A stretch of 13,054 bases of DNA from Brevundimonas sp. UBA2388 (GTDB taxonomy: Bacteria; Pseudomonadota; Alphaproteobacteria; Caulobacterales; Caulobacteraceae), in NCBI GenBank assembly GCA_002343425.1, contig DDSO01000101.1:1-13054 (forward strand), read 5' to 3'. Each line of letters opens with the position of its first letter. Positions within the stretch are counted from its first letter, which is position 1. The notes beneath the pieces are model-generated. The model worked only from the letters and a program-made list of their open reading frames with translations. It did not search any database and was not told the origin of the DNA. Below are positions 1-5,683 of this stretch, piece by piece. The position numbers were made by a program, and so were the translations under genes.

Positions 1-44
1 TACTTGAGCGCCGACGAGACGAGCTTAGGCCAGACAACACAGAA

Positions 45-74
45 CGGCCCCCGGAGCGATCCGGGGGCCGTTTT
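45..74 (+). terminator. Rho-independent terminator of a gene left of the window
   Basis: A perfect 10-bp G+C-rich stem (45-54 with 61-70) closes a six-base loop and is followed at once by four T residues (71-74). This is a textbook intrinsic terminator on the + strand. The gene it ends lies mostly or wholly outside the window; a TGA at 5-7 could be its stop, but too little sequence is present to say. Confidence 0.8.
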
Positions 75-88
75 GCTGTGTGCTTCCG

Positions 89-131
89 TCCCCCGAAATG
101 GGGGAAGGGTAGGCGAGGCGAAGCGGGAGCG
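89..131. repeat. palindromic intergenic repeat, copy 1 (half element)
   Basis: A short hairpin (TCCCCC 89-94 with GGGGGA 100-105) is followed by a tail reading GGCGAGGCGAAGCGGGAGCG near 112-131. The same hairpin-plus-tail layout appears in reverse complement in the right arm of the composite element at 3146-3199 and, more loosely, at 1869-1928. No T-run follows, so it is not an obvious terminator. The rest of 75-252 shows no gene I can support. Confidence 0.5.
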
Positions 132-252
132 GCCCTGATCGCCAGATGGGGGTGCAGCGCAGTTAACGCCCCGCTCCGTTGGAGCAACCGCTTGCATGCA
201 ACCGCAAAGGGGTCGCTACGTTCGCACTGTGGACGTTAGGGATTCAGTAACC

Positions 253-378
253 ATGCGGCGCGCGCTTCGGATCGGCCTGTTCATCGGCACCTTTATCGGC
301 ATGTCGGCCTGTGCGGCCCTGCCGGACGATGGCTCGCACGGCCCGTACGGCGGCGTCGAGGTCGGGCGCACGCGCTGA
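253..378 (+). CDS. possible small lipoprotein, 41 residues
   Basis: I do not recognise a family. The predicted protein has a basic start (MRRALR), a hydrophobic stretch at about residues 7-18 and a lipobox-like MSAC ending at Cys20, then a short polar tail rich in Gly, Asp and Pro. This is the layout of a tiny lipoprotein anchored in a membrane through Cys20. Third codon positions are almost all G or C (about 36 of 40), as in the real genes nearby, which favours coding. The ATG at 253 is chosen over an in-frame upstream start at 196 because it puts the signal at the N-terminus; an AGGGA at 238-242 is a modest ribosome binding site. Met at the -3 position of the lipobox is not ideal. It could be a chance frame. 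Confidence 0.45.
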   Translation: MRRALRIGLFIGTFIGMSACAALPDDGSHGPYGGVEVGRTR

Positions 379-532
379 TCTGATTTGTCGGCCGAAATCC
401 GAGCCTTGCCGGACCGTTTCCAGCAGGACCGATCTCGAACCCGAAGGAAACCGTGGCGGCGTGGGCGATTTCCTCCTATCATCCCGCACGCGGACGCCGA
501 GTGTCGCGCCGCGCCGGTCTCGACCTCCCTAG

Positions 533-1867
533 ATGTTAGCCATCGCCATCGCCGTCGTTCTCGCCCTCGTGGTGCTCAACGGCCTGTTCGCCATGACCGA
601 GTTGGCGGTCGTTTCGTCCCGCAAATCCAAACTGCAGGCGCGCGCCGAGCGCGGCGACAGGGGCGCGCGGGCCGCGCTGAAACTGGCTGAGGACCCGACG
701 CATTTCCTGTCGGCGGTCCAGGTCGGCATCACCCTGATCGGCATCGCCGCGGGCGCCTACGGCCAGGCCGCGATCGCCGGCGAACTGAACCTGATCCTGG
801 AAGGCGCCTTCCCCGCGCTGGCCGCCTATACGGAAATCTTCTCGACCGTTCTGGTCATCGTCTTCATCACCTATGTGTCGGTGATCGTCGGCGAGCTGGT
901 GCCCAAGCGGCTGGCGCTGATCTTCCCCGAATCGATCGCGTCCAAGATGGCTGCGCCGATCTCGACCGTGGCGATCGTGCTGAAGCCTTTCGTGGTGGTG
1001 CTGACCGCCTCTACCTCGGCCATTCTGAAGCTGATGAACGTCAAGGACCGGGATGGTTCGGACGTGACCCAGGAAGAGGTCGAGACGATGATCGCCGAGG
1101 GTACGGCCTCGGGTCTGATCGAGCCCGAAGAGCAGGAGATGATCGAGGAGATCCTCCGCCTCGGCGACCGCCCCATCCGCGTGGCCATGACGCCGCGGCA
1201 CGAGGTGTTCTGGATCGCGCTGGACGACAGCGAGGAAACGCTGCGGCAGGAGGTTCGCACCTGCCCCTATTCCCGCATCGTGGTGGCGCGTGAGAACGAC
1301 GTCGATAATCCGCTGGGCGTCATCCACAAGAAGGACCTTCTGGACAGCCTTCTGGACAATGGCGAGTTCAACGTCGAGCGACTGGTGCAGACGCCGGCCT
1401 TCATCCCGCAGTCGACCTCGGTGCTGAAGGCGCTGGGAATCATGAAGGCGTCGAAGGTCCACATGGCCTTCCTGGTCGACGAATACGGGGCCTTTGAAGG
1501 CGTGGTGACGGCCACCGACCTGCTGGAAATGATAGCCGGCGATTTCGACGAGGGCCATGACGACGCCGAGGTCAATGTGCGCCAGCGCGAAGACGGCAGC
1601 TGGCTGGTCGACGGTCAGACCGACATCGACGAGCTGGCCGATACGCTGGGCGAGGATTTCGGCGAGGCCGAGGGCTTCCACACCATCGCCGGCCTGGTCC
1701 TGCACCAGCTGTCGCGGGTGCCGAACGAGGGCGAAATCCTGCAGCTGGGCCGGTTCGAGGTCGAGATCATCGACATGGACGACCGCCGCATCGACAAGCT
1801 GTTGTTCAAACAGCTGGTCAAGGCCGAGGACGAGGCCCGCGCCGTCGCCGAACAGTACGAGGATTAG
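533..1867 (+). CDS. CNNM/CorC (HlyC) family membrane protein with CBS domains
   Basis: A 444-residue inner-membrane protein of the hemolysin-C/CorC group, which has been linked to magnesium, cobalt or sodium ion transport and resistance. Domains in order: a CNNM (DUF21) membrane domain at about residues 1-190 with the family motifs FAMTELAVVSS near 19-29, VGITLIG at 64-70 and GELVPKRLAL at 120-129; two CBS domains at about 200-265 and 275-335; and a C-terminal CorC_HlyC domain at about 345-430. Length and order are those of complete family members. The start is fixed by a TAG stop directly before the ATG; no clear ribosome binding site is visible, so weak or leaderless translation is possible. 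It appears monocistronic, with a repeat hairpin downstream. The name hemolysin is historical; the transported ion cannot be read from the sequence. Confidence 0.93.
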   Translation: MLAIAIAVVLALVVLNGLFAMTELAVVSSRKSKLQARAERGDRGARAALKLAEDPTHFLSAVQVGITLIGIAAGAYGQAAIAGELNLILEGAFPALAAYTEIFSTVLVIVFITYVSVIVGELVPKRLALIFPESIASKMAAPISTVAIVLKPFVVVLTASTSAILKLMNVKDRDGSDVTQEEVETMIAEGTASGLIEPEEQEMIEEILRLGDRPIRVAMTPRHEVFWIALDDSEETLRQEVRTCPYSRIVVARENDVDNPLGVIHKKDLLDSLLDNGEFNVERLVQTPAFIPQSTSVLKALGIMKASKVHMAFLVDEYGAFEGVVTATDLLEMIAGDFDEGHDDAEVNVRQREDGSWLVDGQTDIDELADTLGEDFGEAEGFHTIAGLVLHQLSRVPNEGEILQLGRFEVEIIDMDDRRIDKLLFKQLVKAEDEARAVAEQYED

Positions 1868-1868
1868 G

Positions 1869-1928
1869 GCCGCCCCCTCCACCACGCTTCGCGCGGTCCC
1901 CCTCCCCCGAAACAAAGTTCGGGGGAGG
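1869..1928. repeat. palindromic intergenic repeat, copy 2
   Basis: The core is an 11-bp perfect inverted repeat (CCTCCCCCGAA 1901-1911 with TTCGGGGGAGG 1918-1928) around the loop ACAAAG. A G+C-rich arm (1869-1900) holds CGCTTCGCGCGGT, a self-complementary motif typical of this repeat type. It starts right after the CorC-family stop codon. There is no T-run after the hairpin, so it may act as an RNA 3'-end stabiliser rather than an intrinsic terminator. Confidence 0.6.
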
Positions 1929-1982
1929 ATACGCTTGAAAACCCCGGCGGGGTCGGGCATACGCCGCGGTCTGGCGAAGCCG

Positions 1983-2024
1983 AACGCGCCTGGGGGGAGA
2001 CCCTCCGGCGCGTTATAGTTTTGT
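1983..2024 (+). promoter_or_regulatory. strong hairpin with -10-like TATAGT upstream of tRNA-Trp
   Basis: AACGCGCC (1983-1990) pairs with GGCGCGTT (2007-2014). After one bulged T (1991), six more pairs (1992-1997 with 2001-2006, one of them G-T) close a three-base loop. The 3' arm runs into ATAGTTTT. Read as RNA from upstream, this is a terminator-like hairpin. Read as DNA, TATAGT at 2014-2019 is a good -10 site that would place the transcript start about 8 nt before the tRNA. No convincing -35 element is seen. Both readings may be true. Confidence 0.4.
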
Positions 2025-2033
2025 CCGGAACAC

Positions 2034-2109
2034 AGGAGTGTAGCTCAGCTGGTAGAGCATCGGTCTCCAAAACCGAGGGTCGTGGGTTCGAGTCCCTCCA
2101 CTCCTGCCA
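2034..2109 (+). tRNA. tRNA-Trp (anticodon CCA)
   Basis: A complete 76-nt cloverleaf. The acceptor stem AGGAGTG (2034-2040) pairs with CACTCCT (2099-2105). The D stem is GCTC/GAGC (2043-2046 with 2055-2058). The anticodon stem TCGGT/ACCGA (2060-2064 with 2072-2076) encloses CTCCAAA, so the anticodon at 2067-2069 is CCA, reading UGG. The T arm (2082-2098) has the loop TTCGAGT. Discriminator base G2106 and an encoded CCA (2107-2109) complete it. The T stem contains one T-T mismatch (2083 with 2097). The gene lies 64 nt before secE on the same strand and may be cut from a joint transcript. Confidence 0.97.
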
Positions 2110-2173
2110 CTTTTCACTGGCGGCGCGGGTTCCTATCTGCACCGTCAGCCCGTTGAAACGAGACCAGAAGACC

Positions 2174-2464
2174 ATGGCCAAGGCCAAGAGCCCCTCGGGG
2201 CGCCGCACCCAGCCCGTCCAGCCGGCGATCGCCGGCAATGCCGTGGCGGCCGAGCCGACCGCGCCGAAGAAGCGCACCTCGATCCTGCAGTTCGCCAGCC
2301 AGGTCCGCGCTGAAGGGCGCAAGATCGTGTGGCCGAGCCGCAAGGAAACCTGGATCACCTCGGTGATGGTGCTGATCATGGTCGTGATCGCCGCGATCTT
2401 CTTCTTCGTGGTCGACGCCGGTCTGTCTGTGGCCTCGCGCTTCATCCTCGCGATCGGCCAGTAG
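2174..2464 (+). CDS. secE: preprotein translocase subunit SecE
   Basis: SecE clamps SecY in the inner-membrane SecYEG channel that exports unfolded proteins. The 96-residue product is the short single-helix form. It has a polar, Ala/Pro-rich N-terminus (1-35), the conserved amphipathic segment with EGRKIVWPSRKETW at residues 47-60, and one membrane helix at about 62-81. WPSRKE is the family hallmark. The ATG at 2174 gives the expected length; reading further upstream would run through the tRNA-Trp gene, so longer versions of this frame are artefacts. nusG follows after 9 nt, the classic secE-nusG pair. Confidence 0.96.
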   Translation: MAKAKSPSGRRTQPVQPAIAGNAVAAEPTAPKKRTSILQFASQVRAEGRKIVWPSRKETWITSVMVLIMVVIAAIFFFVVDAGLSVASRFILAIGQ

Positions 2465-2473
2465 GAAACACCC

Positions 2474-3052
2474 ATGACCGACGCAGCCCCCGCCAAGCCC
2501 GCCGCCAATCCCCGGCACAAGTGGTACATCGTCCACGCCTATTCGAACTTCGAGAAGAAGGTCGCCCAGCATCTGACGGATCAGGCGCGCCAGCAGGGCC
2601 TCGAGGACTGTTTCTCTGAAATCCTGGTGCCGACCGAAGACGTGGTCGAGATCCGGCGCGGCCGGAAAGTGAACTCCGAGCGCAAATTCTTCCCCGGCTA
2701 TGTGCTGGTGAAGATGGAGATGACCGACGACGCCTATCACCTGGTCAAGAACACGCCGAAGGTCACCGGCTTCCTGGGCGCCGCGGGCGGCACCAAGCCG
2801 CTGCCGGTCTCGGAGCGCGAGGTCCAGAACATCATCGGCCAGGTGGAGGAGGGCGTCGAACGTCCGAAGCCCACCATCCGCTTCGACATCGGCGAGACCG
2901 TCAAGGTCATCGACGGACCTTTCGCCAGCTTCGAGGGCCAGGTCGAAAGCGTCGACGAGGACAATGCCCGCCTGCGCGTGGCCGTGTCGATCTTCGGGCG
3001 TCCGACGCCGGTGGATCTGGAATACAATCAGGTCGAGAAGAACGCGGGCTGA
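2474..3052 (+). CDS. nusG: transcription termination/antitermination factor NusG
   Basis: NusG binds RNA polymerase, suppresses pausing, and links it to Rho or to the leading ribosome. The 192-residue product has the NGN domain at about residues 15-125 (KWYIVHAYSNFEKKV at 16-30, FFPGYVLVKM from 72, then VKNTPKVTGFLG) and a C-terminal KOW domain from about 136 to the end (RFDIGETVKVIDGPF, then FEGQV). The length is typical. The ribosome site AGGA (2463-2466) overlaps the secE stop and sits 7 nt before the ATG, so the two genes are likely translated in coupled fashion. A large inverted repeat follows nusG, and rplK has its own candidate promoter, so nusG is probably the last gene of this transcript. 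Confidence 0.97.
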   Translation: MTDAAPAKPAANPRHKWYIVHAYSNFEKKVAQHLTDQARQQGLEDCFSEILVPTEDVVEIRRGRKVNSERKFFPGYVLVKMEMTDDAYHLVKNTPKVTGFLGAAGGTKPLPVSEREVQNIIGQVEEGVERPKPTIRFDIGETVKVIDGPFASFEGQVESVDEDNARLRVAVSIFGRPTPVDLEYNQVEKNAG

Positions 3053-3059
3053 CCGTTCT

Positions 3060-3199
3060 CCCTCCCCCGAAGTGGGGAGGGAAGATCGCGCCAGCGATCC
3101 GGGTGGGGAACGCCAGTCCCTCACCGCCGGCGCCCGGCTTAGCAATTCCCCACCCGGGCTCGGCTGCGCCTCGCCGTCCCTCCCCATGAAGGGGAGGGA
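3060..3199. repeat. composite inverted repeat between nusG and rplK
   Basis: The element has three nested palindromes. The left hairpin is CCCTCCCC 3060-3067 with GGGGAGGG 3074-3081. The right hairpin is TCCCTCCCC 3177-3185 with GGGGAGGGA 3191-3199. The inner pair is a perfect 12-bp inverted repeat, CCGGGTGGGGAA 3099-3110 with TTCCCCACCCGG 3146-3157. The whole left arm (3060-3110) resembles the reverse complement of the whole right arm (3146-3199), so this is one roughly 140-bp inverted repeat made of two half elements. It contains no credible gene and no T-run. Confidence 0.75.
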
Positions 3200-3206
3200 G
3201 AACGCG

Positions 3207-3235
3207 TTGCTTCAGTCCCTCGCTTCTGCTACACG
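3207..3235 (+). promoter_or_regulatory. candidate housekeeping promoter of rplK-rplA
   Basis: TTGCTTC (3207-3213) and GCTACACG (3228-3235) are 14 nt apart. They match the Caulobacter housekeeping pattern of a TTG-type -35 and a GCTANAWC-type -10 at 10-14 nt spacing; the -10 matches at most positions, the -35 less well. Transcription would start near 3242 and give a leader of about 112 nt before rplK. The site sits just beyond the composite repeat. Confidence 0.5.
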
Positions 3236-3257
3236 CGCGCCTCGCTCTGAGGAGCGG

Positions 3258-3336
3258 TGCGGGTTCGCCCGCATAAATCCGTGGGAGGCAGCCATGCCAC
3301 GACCACGGCTCACCGGGCCTGATTGAGTTCAGGTCC
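3258..3336 (+). promoter_or_regulatory. structured rplK leader with L1-binding-like hairpin
   Basis: Three hairpins lie between the promoter and rplK. The first is TGCGGG 3258-3263 with CCCGCA 3268-3273, closed by a TTCG loop. The second is CCGTGG 3279-3284 with CCACGG 3303-3308 plus GGCA 3287-3290 with TGCC 3295-3298; the two helices are split by a 2-by-4 internal loop (GA / ACGA). The third is 3315-3322 with 3329-3336, ending 5 nt before the rplK ribosome site. The second has the form of ribosomal protein L1 sites: two helices around an asymmetric internal loop, with GTGGGAG on the 5' side as in the L1 region of 23S rRNA. L1, encoded second in this operon, is known to repress L11-L1 translation by binding such a leader. 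Confidence 0.6.
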
Positions 3337-3353
3337 ATTGTAAGGAGAGACCA

Positions 3354-3785
3354 ATGGCCAAGAAGATTCTGGGCTATATCAAACTGCAGGTGCCGGCCGG
3401 CAACGCCACGCCTTCACCCCCGATCGGGCCCGCCCTCGGTCAGCGCGGCGTCAACATCATGGGCTTCGTCAAGGAGTTCAACGCCCGCACCGAGAAGGAA
3501 GTCAAAGGCACGCCCCTGCCGACCGTGATCACGGTCTACCAGGACAAGAGCTTCACCTTCGTCACCAAGACCCCGCCCGCGACCCACTATATCAAACAGG
3601 CCGCAGGCATCACCTCGGGCTCGAAAATGACGGGCCGCGAAGTGGCCGGCAAGATCAAGCGCAGCCAGCTGCGTGAGATCGCCGAGAAGAAGATGAAGGA
3701 CCTGAACGCGAACGACCTCGAACAAGCCGCCAAGATCATCGAGGGCTCTGCCCGTTCGATGGGTCTTCAGATCGTGGAGGCCTAG
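3354..3785 (+). CDS. rplK: 50S ribosomal protein L11
   Basis: L11 forms the base of the ribosomal stalk with 23S rRNA at the GTPase-associated centre and contacts elongation factors. The 143-residue product is full length. The N-terminal domain (about 1-70) has [28 protein letters not shown], split here only by naming its ends at residues 12 and 39, and [12 protein letters not shown]. The C-terminal RNA-binding domain (about 75-143) ends in [14 protein letters not shown] strong ribosome site AAGGAG (3342-3347) lies 6 nt before the ATG. rplA follows after 4 nt in the usual L11-L1 pair, and the leader suggests feedback control by L1. Confidence 0.98.
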   Translation: MAKKILGYIKLQVPAGNATPSPPIGPALGQRGVNIMGFVKEFNARTEKEVKGTPLPTVITVYQDKSFTFVTKTPPATHYIKQAAGITSGSKMTGREVAGKIKRSQLREIAEKKMKDLNANDLEQAAKIIEGSARSMGLQIVEA

Positions 3786-3789
3786 GAGC

Positions 3790-4479
3790 ATGGCTAAGCA
3801 ACCCAAGCGCACCAAGTCCTGGACCGGCGACACCGCCGTCGCCCACGCCCTGGAAGCCGCCGTGAAGCTGGTGAAGGCCAACGCCAACGCCAAGTTCGAC
3901 GAAAGCATCGAGATCGCCGTCAACCTGGGCGTCGATCCGCGTCACGCCGACCAGCAGGTCCGCGGCGTGGTCAACCTGCCGTCGGGCACGGGCCGTGACG
4001 TTCGCGTCGCCGTCTTCGCCAAGGACGCCAAGGCGGCTGAAGCCCTGGCGGCCGGCGCCGACGTCGTGGGCGCCGAGGATCTGTACGAGAAGATCAACGG
4101 CGGCTTCATGGACTTCGACCGCGTCATCGCGTCCCCGGACATGATGGCCCTGGTCGGTCGTCTGGGTAAGGTGCTGGGCCCGCGCGGCCTGATGCCCAAC
4201 CCCAAGGTCGGCACCGTGACTCCGAACGTCGCGCAAGCGGTCAAGGACGCCAAGGGCGGCGCCGTCGAGTTCCGCGTCGAAAAGGCCGGTATCGCGCACG
4301 GCGGCATCGGCAAGGCCTCCTTCACCCAGGAAGCCCTCGAAGCCAACGTGAAGGCCTATGTGGACGCCCTGCAAAAGGCCCGTCCGGCCGGCGCCAAGGG
4401 CACCTACGTCAAGCGCATCACCCTGTCCTCGACCATGGGACCGGGCTTCAAGATCGATCCGGCGTCGCTGAACGCCTGA
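3790..4479 (+). CDS. rplA: 50S ribosomal protein L1
   Basis: L1 binds the mobile stalk of 23S rRNA, helps release tRNA from the E site, and represses its own operon by binding the mRNA leader. The 229-residue product is of normal bacterial length, with the start [11 protein letters not shown], the conserved central part [18 protein letters not shown] (from about residue 120) with GTVTPNV after it, and the C-terminal [15 protein letters not shown]. The likely ribosome site is GGAGG at 3776-3780 inside the last rplK codons, 9 nt before the ATG; the closer AGGAG overlapping the rplK stop is only 1 nt from the start. An intrinsic terminator follows directly. Confidence 0.98.
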   Translation: MAKQPKRTKSWTGDTAVAHALEAAVKLVKANANAKFDESIEIAVNLGVDPRHADQQVRGVVNLPSGTGRDVRVAVFAKDAKAAEALAAGADVVGAEDLYEKINGGFMDFDRVIASPDMMALVGRLGKVLGPRGLMPNPKVGTVTPNVAQAVKDAKGGAVEFRVEKAGIAHGGIGKASFTQEALEANVKAYVDALQKARPAGAKGTYVKRITLSSTMGPGFKIDPASLNA

Positions 4480-4503
4480 TCGGCCTGACAGACTGAACGA
4501 AGA

Positions 4504-4533
4504 GGGCGGCGACCGCAGGGTCGTCGCCCTTTT
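4504..4533 (+). terminator. Rho-independent terminator after rplA
   Basis: An 11-bp stem (4504-4514 with 4519-4529, one G-T pair) closes the loop GCAG and is followed by TTTT (4530-4533). It begins 24 nt after the rplA stop and closes the rplK-rplA transcript. Confidence 0.9.
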
Positions 4534-4587
4534 CGTTTGCGCGTTACCGCGACGGAGGTGAATGTGACGGTTCCTTGGGGGAGCGTC

Positions 4588-5091
4588 ATGCGTATCATCG
4601 CCATTCTGGCCGTCGTTCTGGCGGTGTGCGCCGGGCCTGTTCTGGCCCAGACGGCGCCGGACGCCGCCCGCCGGAACCACCTCGATCTCGCGGCGCAGTA
4701 TCTCGAGCTGACCCAGGGCGGCGACCTGGTGAAACAGATGCGGCGCCAGATCGAGGACGGCTATGGCGACGCCGAGCTCCCGCCCGAACAGCGCGCCTGG
4801 CTGGTCGACTCCATGACCGACATGTTCGCGGACGTGATGGCCCAGACGATCGTTGAGTTGCGGGACGACGTGGCCGACAGCTTCACGGTTCAGGAGCTGG
4901 AGGCGGCCATCGCCTTCTACGACTCCCCGATCGGGCGGTCGGTGGTCCGCAATCAGGTCGATCTGAACGCGGAACTCCAGGAGGTGATGATGCGGCTTCT
5001 GATCCCGAGGGTCACCGATCTGATGGAGAAATATTGCCTGCGGTTCGACTGCACCGCCGTCGCGGATGCGGCCGCCAAGCGGGACGATTGA
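4588..5091 (+). CDS. secreted DUF2059 domain protein
   Basis: An exported protein of 167 residues with no assigned biochemical function. It starts with a Sec signal peptide (MRIIAILAVVLAVCAGPVLA, likely cut after Ala20 before QTAP). The DUF2059 signature is the helix with AIAFYDSPIGRSVV, with Phe110 and Tyr111, followed by helical sequence to the end. Two cysteines near the C-terminus (CLRFDC) could form a disulfide in the periplasm. The ATG at 4588, with GGGGGAG at 4577-4583, puts the signal peptide at the very start; a GTG at 4564 behind GGAGG (4554-4558) is an alternative that would add eight residues. It stands alone after the rplA terminator. The family assignment rests on the FY-SP-G motif and overall layout. 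Confidence 0.8.
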   Translation: MRIIAILAVVLAVCAGPVLAQTAPDAARRNHLDLAAQYLELTQGGDLVKQMRRQIEDGYGDAELPPEQRAWLVDSMTDMFADVMAQTIVELRDDVADSFTVQELEAAIAFYDSPIGRSVVRNQVDLNAELQEVMMRLLIPRVTDLMEKYCLRFDCTAVADAAAKRDD

Positions 5092-5109
5092 TCGTCAGGG
5101 TTCTGACGG

Positions 5110-5141
5110 GTTGACGCACGTCCCGGGACGGGGGAGTCAAC
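5110..5141. repeat. nested palindrome downstream of the DUF2059 gene
   Basis: GTTGAC (5110-5115) and GTCAAC (5136-5141) are inverted copies that flank the perfect 12-bp palindrome CGTCCCGGGACG (5119-5130). It lies 19 nt after the DUF2059 stop and could be a 3'-end hairpin without T-run, or a protein-binding site. The rest of 5092-5248 shows no convincing promoter. Confidence 0.4.
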
Positions 5142-5248
5142 GACTGCGGGCATCGCCGATGTCCCGGAGATTCGTGGATGCCCGGCTGTCAGCGGTCACT
5201 GTCGTACGGAATGGATGACGGCCCGGCGGTCGGGCCTCGTCCTGCCTG

Positions 5249-5683
5249 ATGGTTGATCATCACCCTCGCACACAGGCGACCGAAAGGCGCCAGGTCGCTG
5301 CCCTGCCATGGCGCAGGGGCGCGGACGGGATCGAGATCCTGCTCGTCACCTCGCGCGAAACCCGTCGCTGGGTCACGCCCAAGGGCGGGCGGATGCCCGG
5401 CCTGACCGACGCCCAGGCGGCGGCCCAGGAAGCGCTGGAGGAGGCGGGGATCGAGGGCTTGATCGGGGGAACCCCTCTGGGAACCTTCCGCTATCTGAAG
5501 GTGCTGAAGCGCCGCGCGCCGCGCTGGTGCGTGGTCGCTGTCCACGCGCTGGAGGTCCAGGTCGAGCATGACACCTGGCATGAACAGGCCGAGCGCGAGC
5601 GGGTCTGGGTCAGCCGGGAGGAGGCGGTCCGACGGGTCGATGAGCCGGACCTGAAGGCGCTGATCGCGGCGTTCGAAGGCTAG
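5249..5683 (+). CDS. NUDIX hydrolase with degenerate NUDIX box
   Basis: A 144-residue enzyme of the NUDIX fold, which cleaves nucleoside diphosphates linked to another group. The box lies at residues 46-68: Gly46 at the start, then QEALEEAGI at 60-68. The three glutamates that bind metal and act in catalysis are kept (Glu61, Glu64, Glu65). Two usual box positions differ: Leu52 replaces the first Glu and Gln60 replaces the Arg. The preceding RRWVTPKGG (39-47) and the pattern AAAQEALEEAG resemble the diphosphoinositol-polyphosphate/diadenosine-polyphosphate branch seen in alphaproteobacteria, but the substrate cannot be read. No good ribosome site precedes the ATG. A 12-codon frame (5211-5249) ends in TGATG overlapping the start. 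The stop overlaps that of the convergent DUF1203 gene. Confidence 0.87.
   Translation: MVDHHPRTQATERRQVAALPWRRGADGIEILLVTSRETRRWVTPKGGRMPGLTDAQAAAQEALEEAGIEGLIGGTPLGTFRYLKVLKRRAPRWCVVAVHALEVQVEHDTWHEQAERERVWVSREEAVRRVDEPDLKALIAAFEG

Noticed and set aside
536..1960. 474-residue minus-strand frame opposite the CorC-family gene
   Set aside because: Low-complexity His/Asp/Gln/Arg content typical of G+C shadow frames; the + strand gene has clear domains.
2021..2173. upstream extension of the secE frame
   Set aside because: It reads straight through tRNA-Trp; SecE similarity and length fit the ATG at 2174.
1864..2529. 221-residue minus-strand frame with WRDSNPRPSVLETDALPAEL-like sequence
   Set aside because: This is the well-known false translation of the strand opposite a tRNA gene, here tRNA-Trp, joined to antisense of secE.
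3060..3081. hairpin after nusG as a Rho-independent terminator
   Set aside because: The stem is good but no T-run follows; it is better explained as part of the repeat element.
2964..3338. frames of 120 and 143 residues across the nusG-rplK gap
   Set aside because: They run through the palindromic repeat and the rplK leader and have no recognisable protein sequence.
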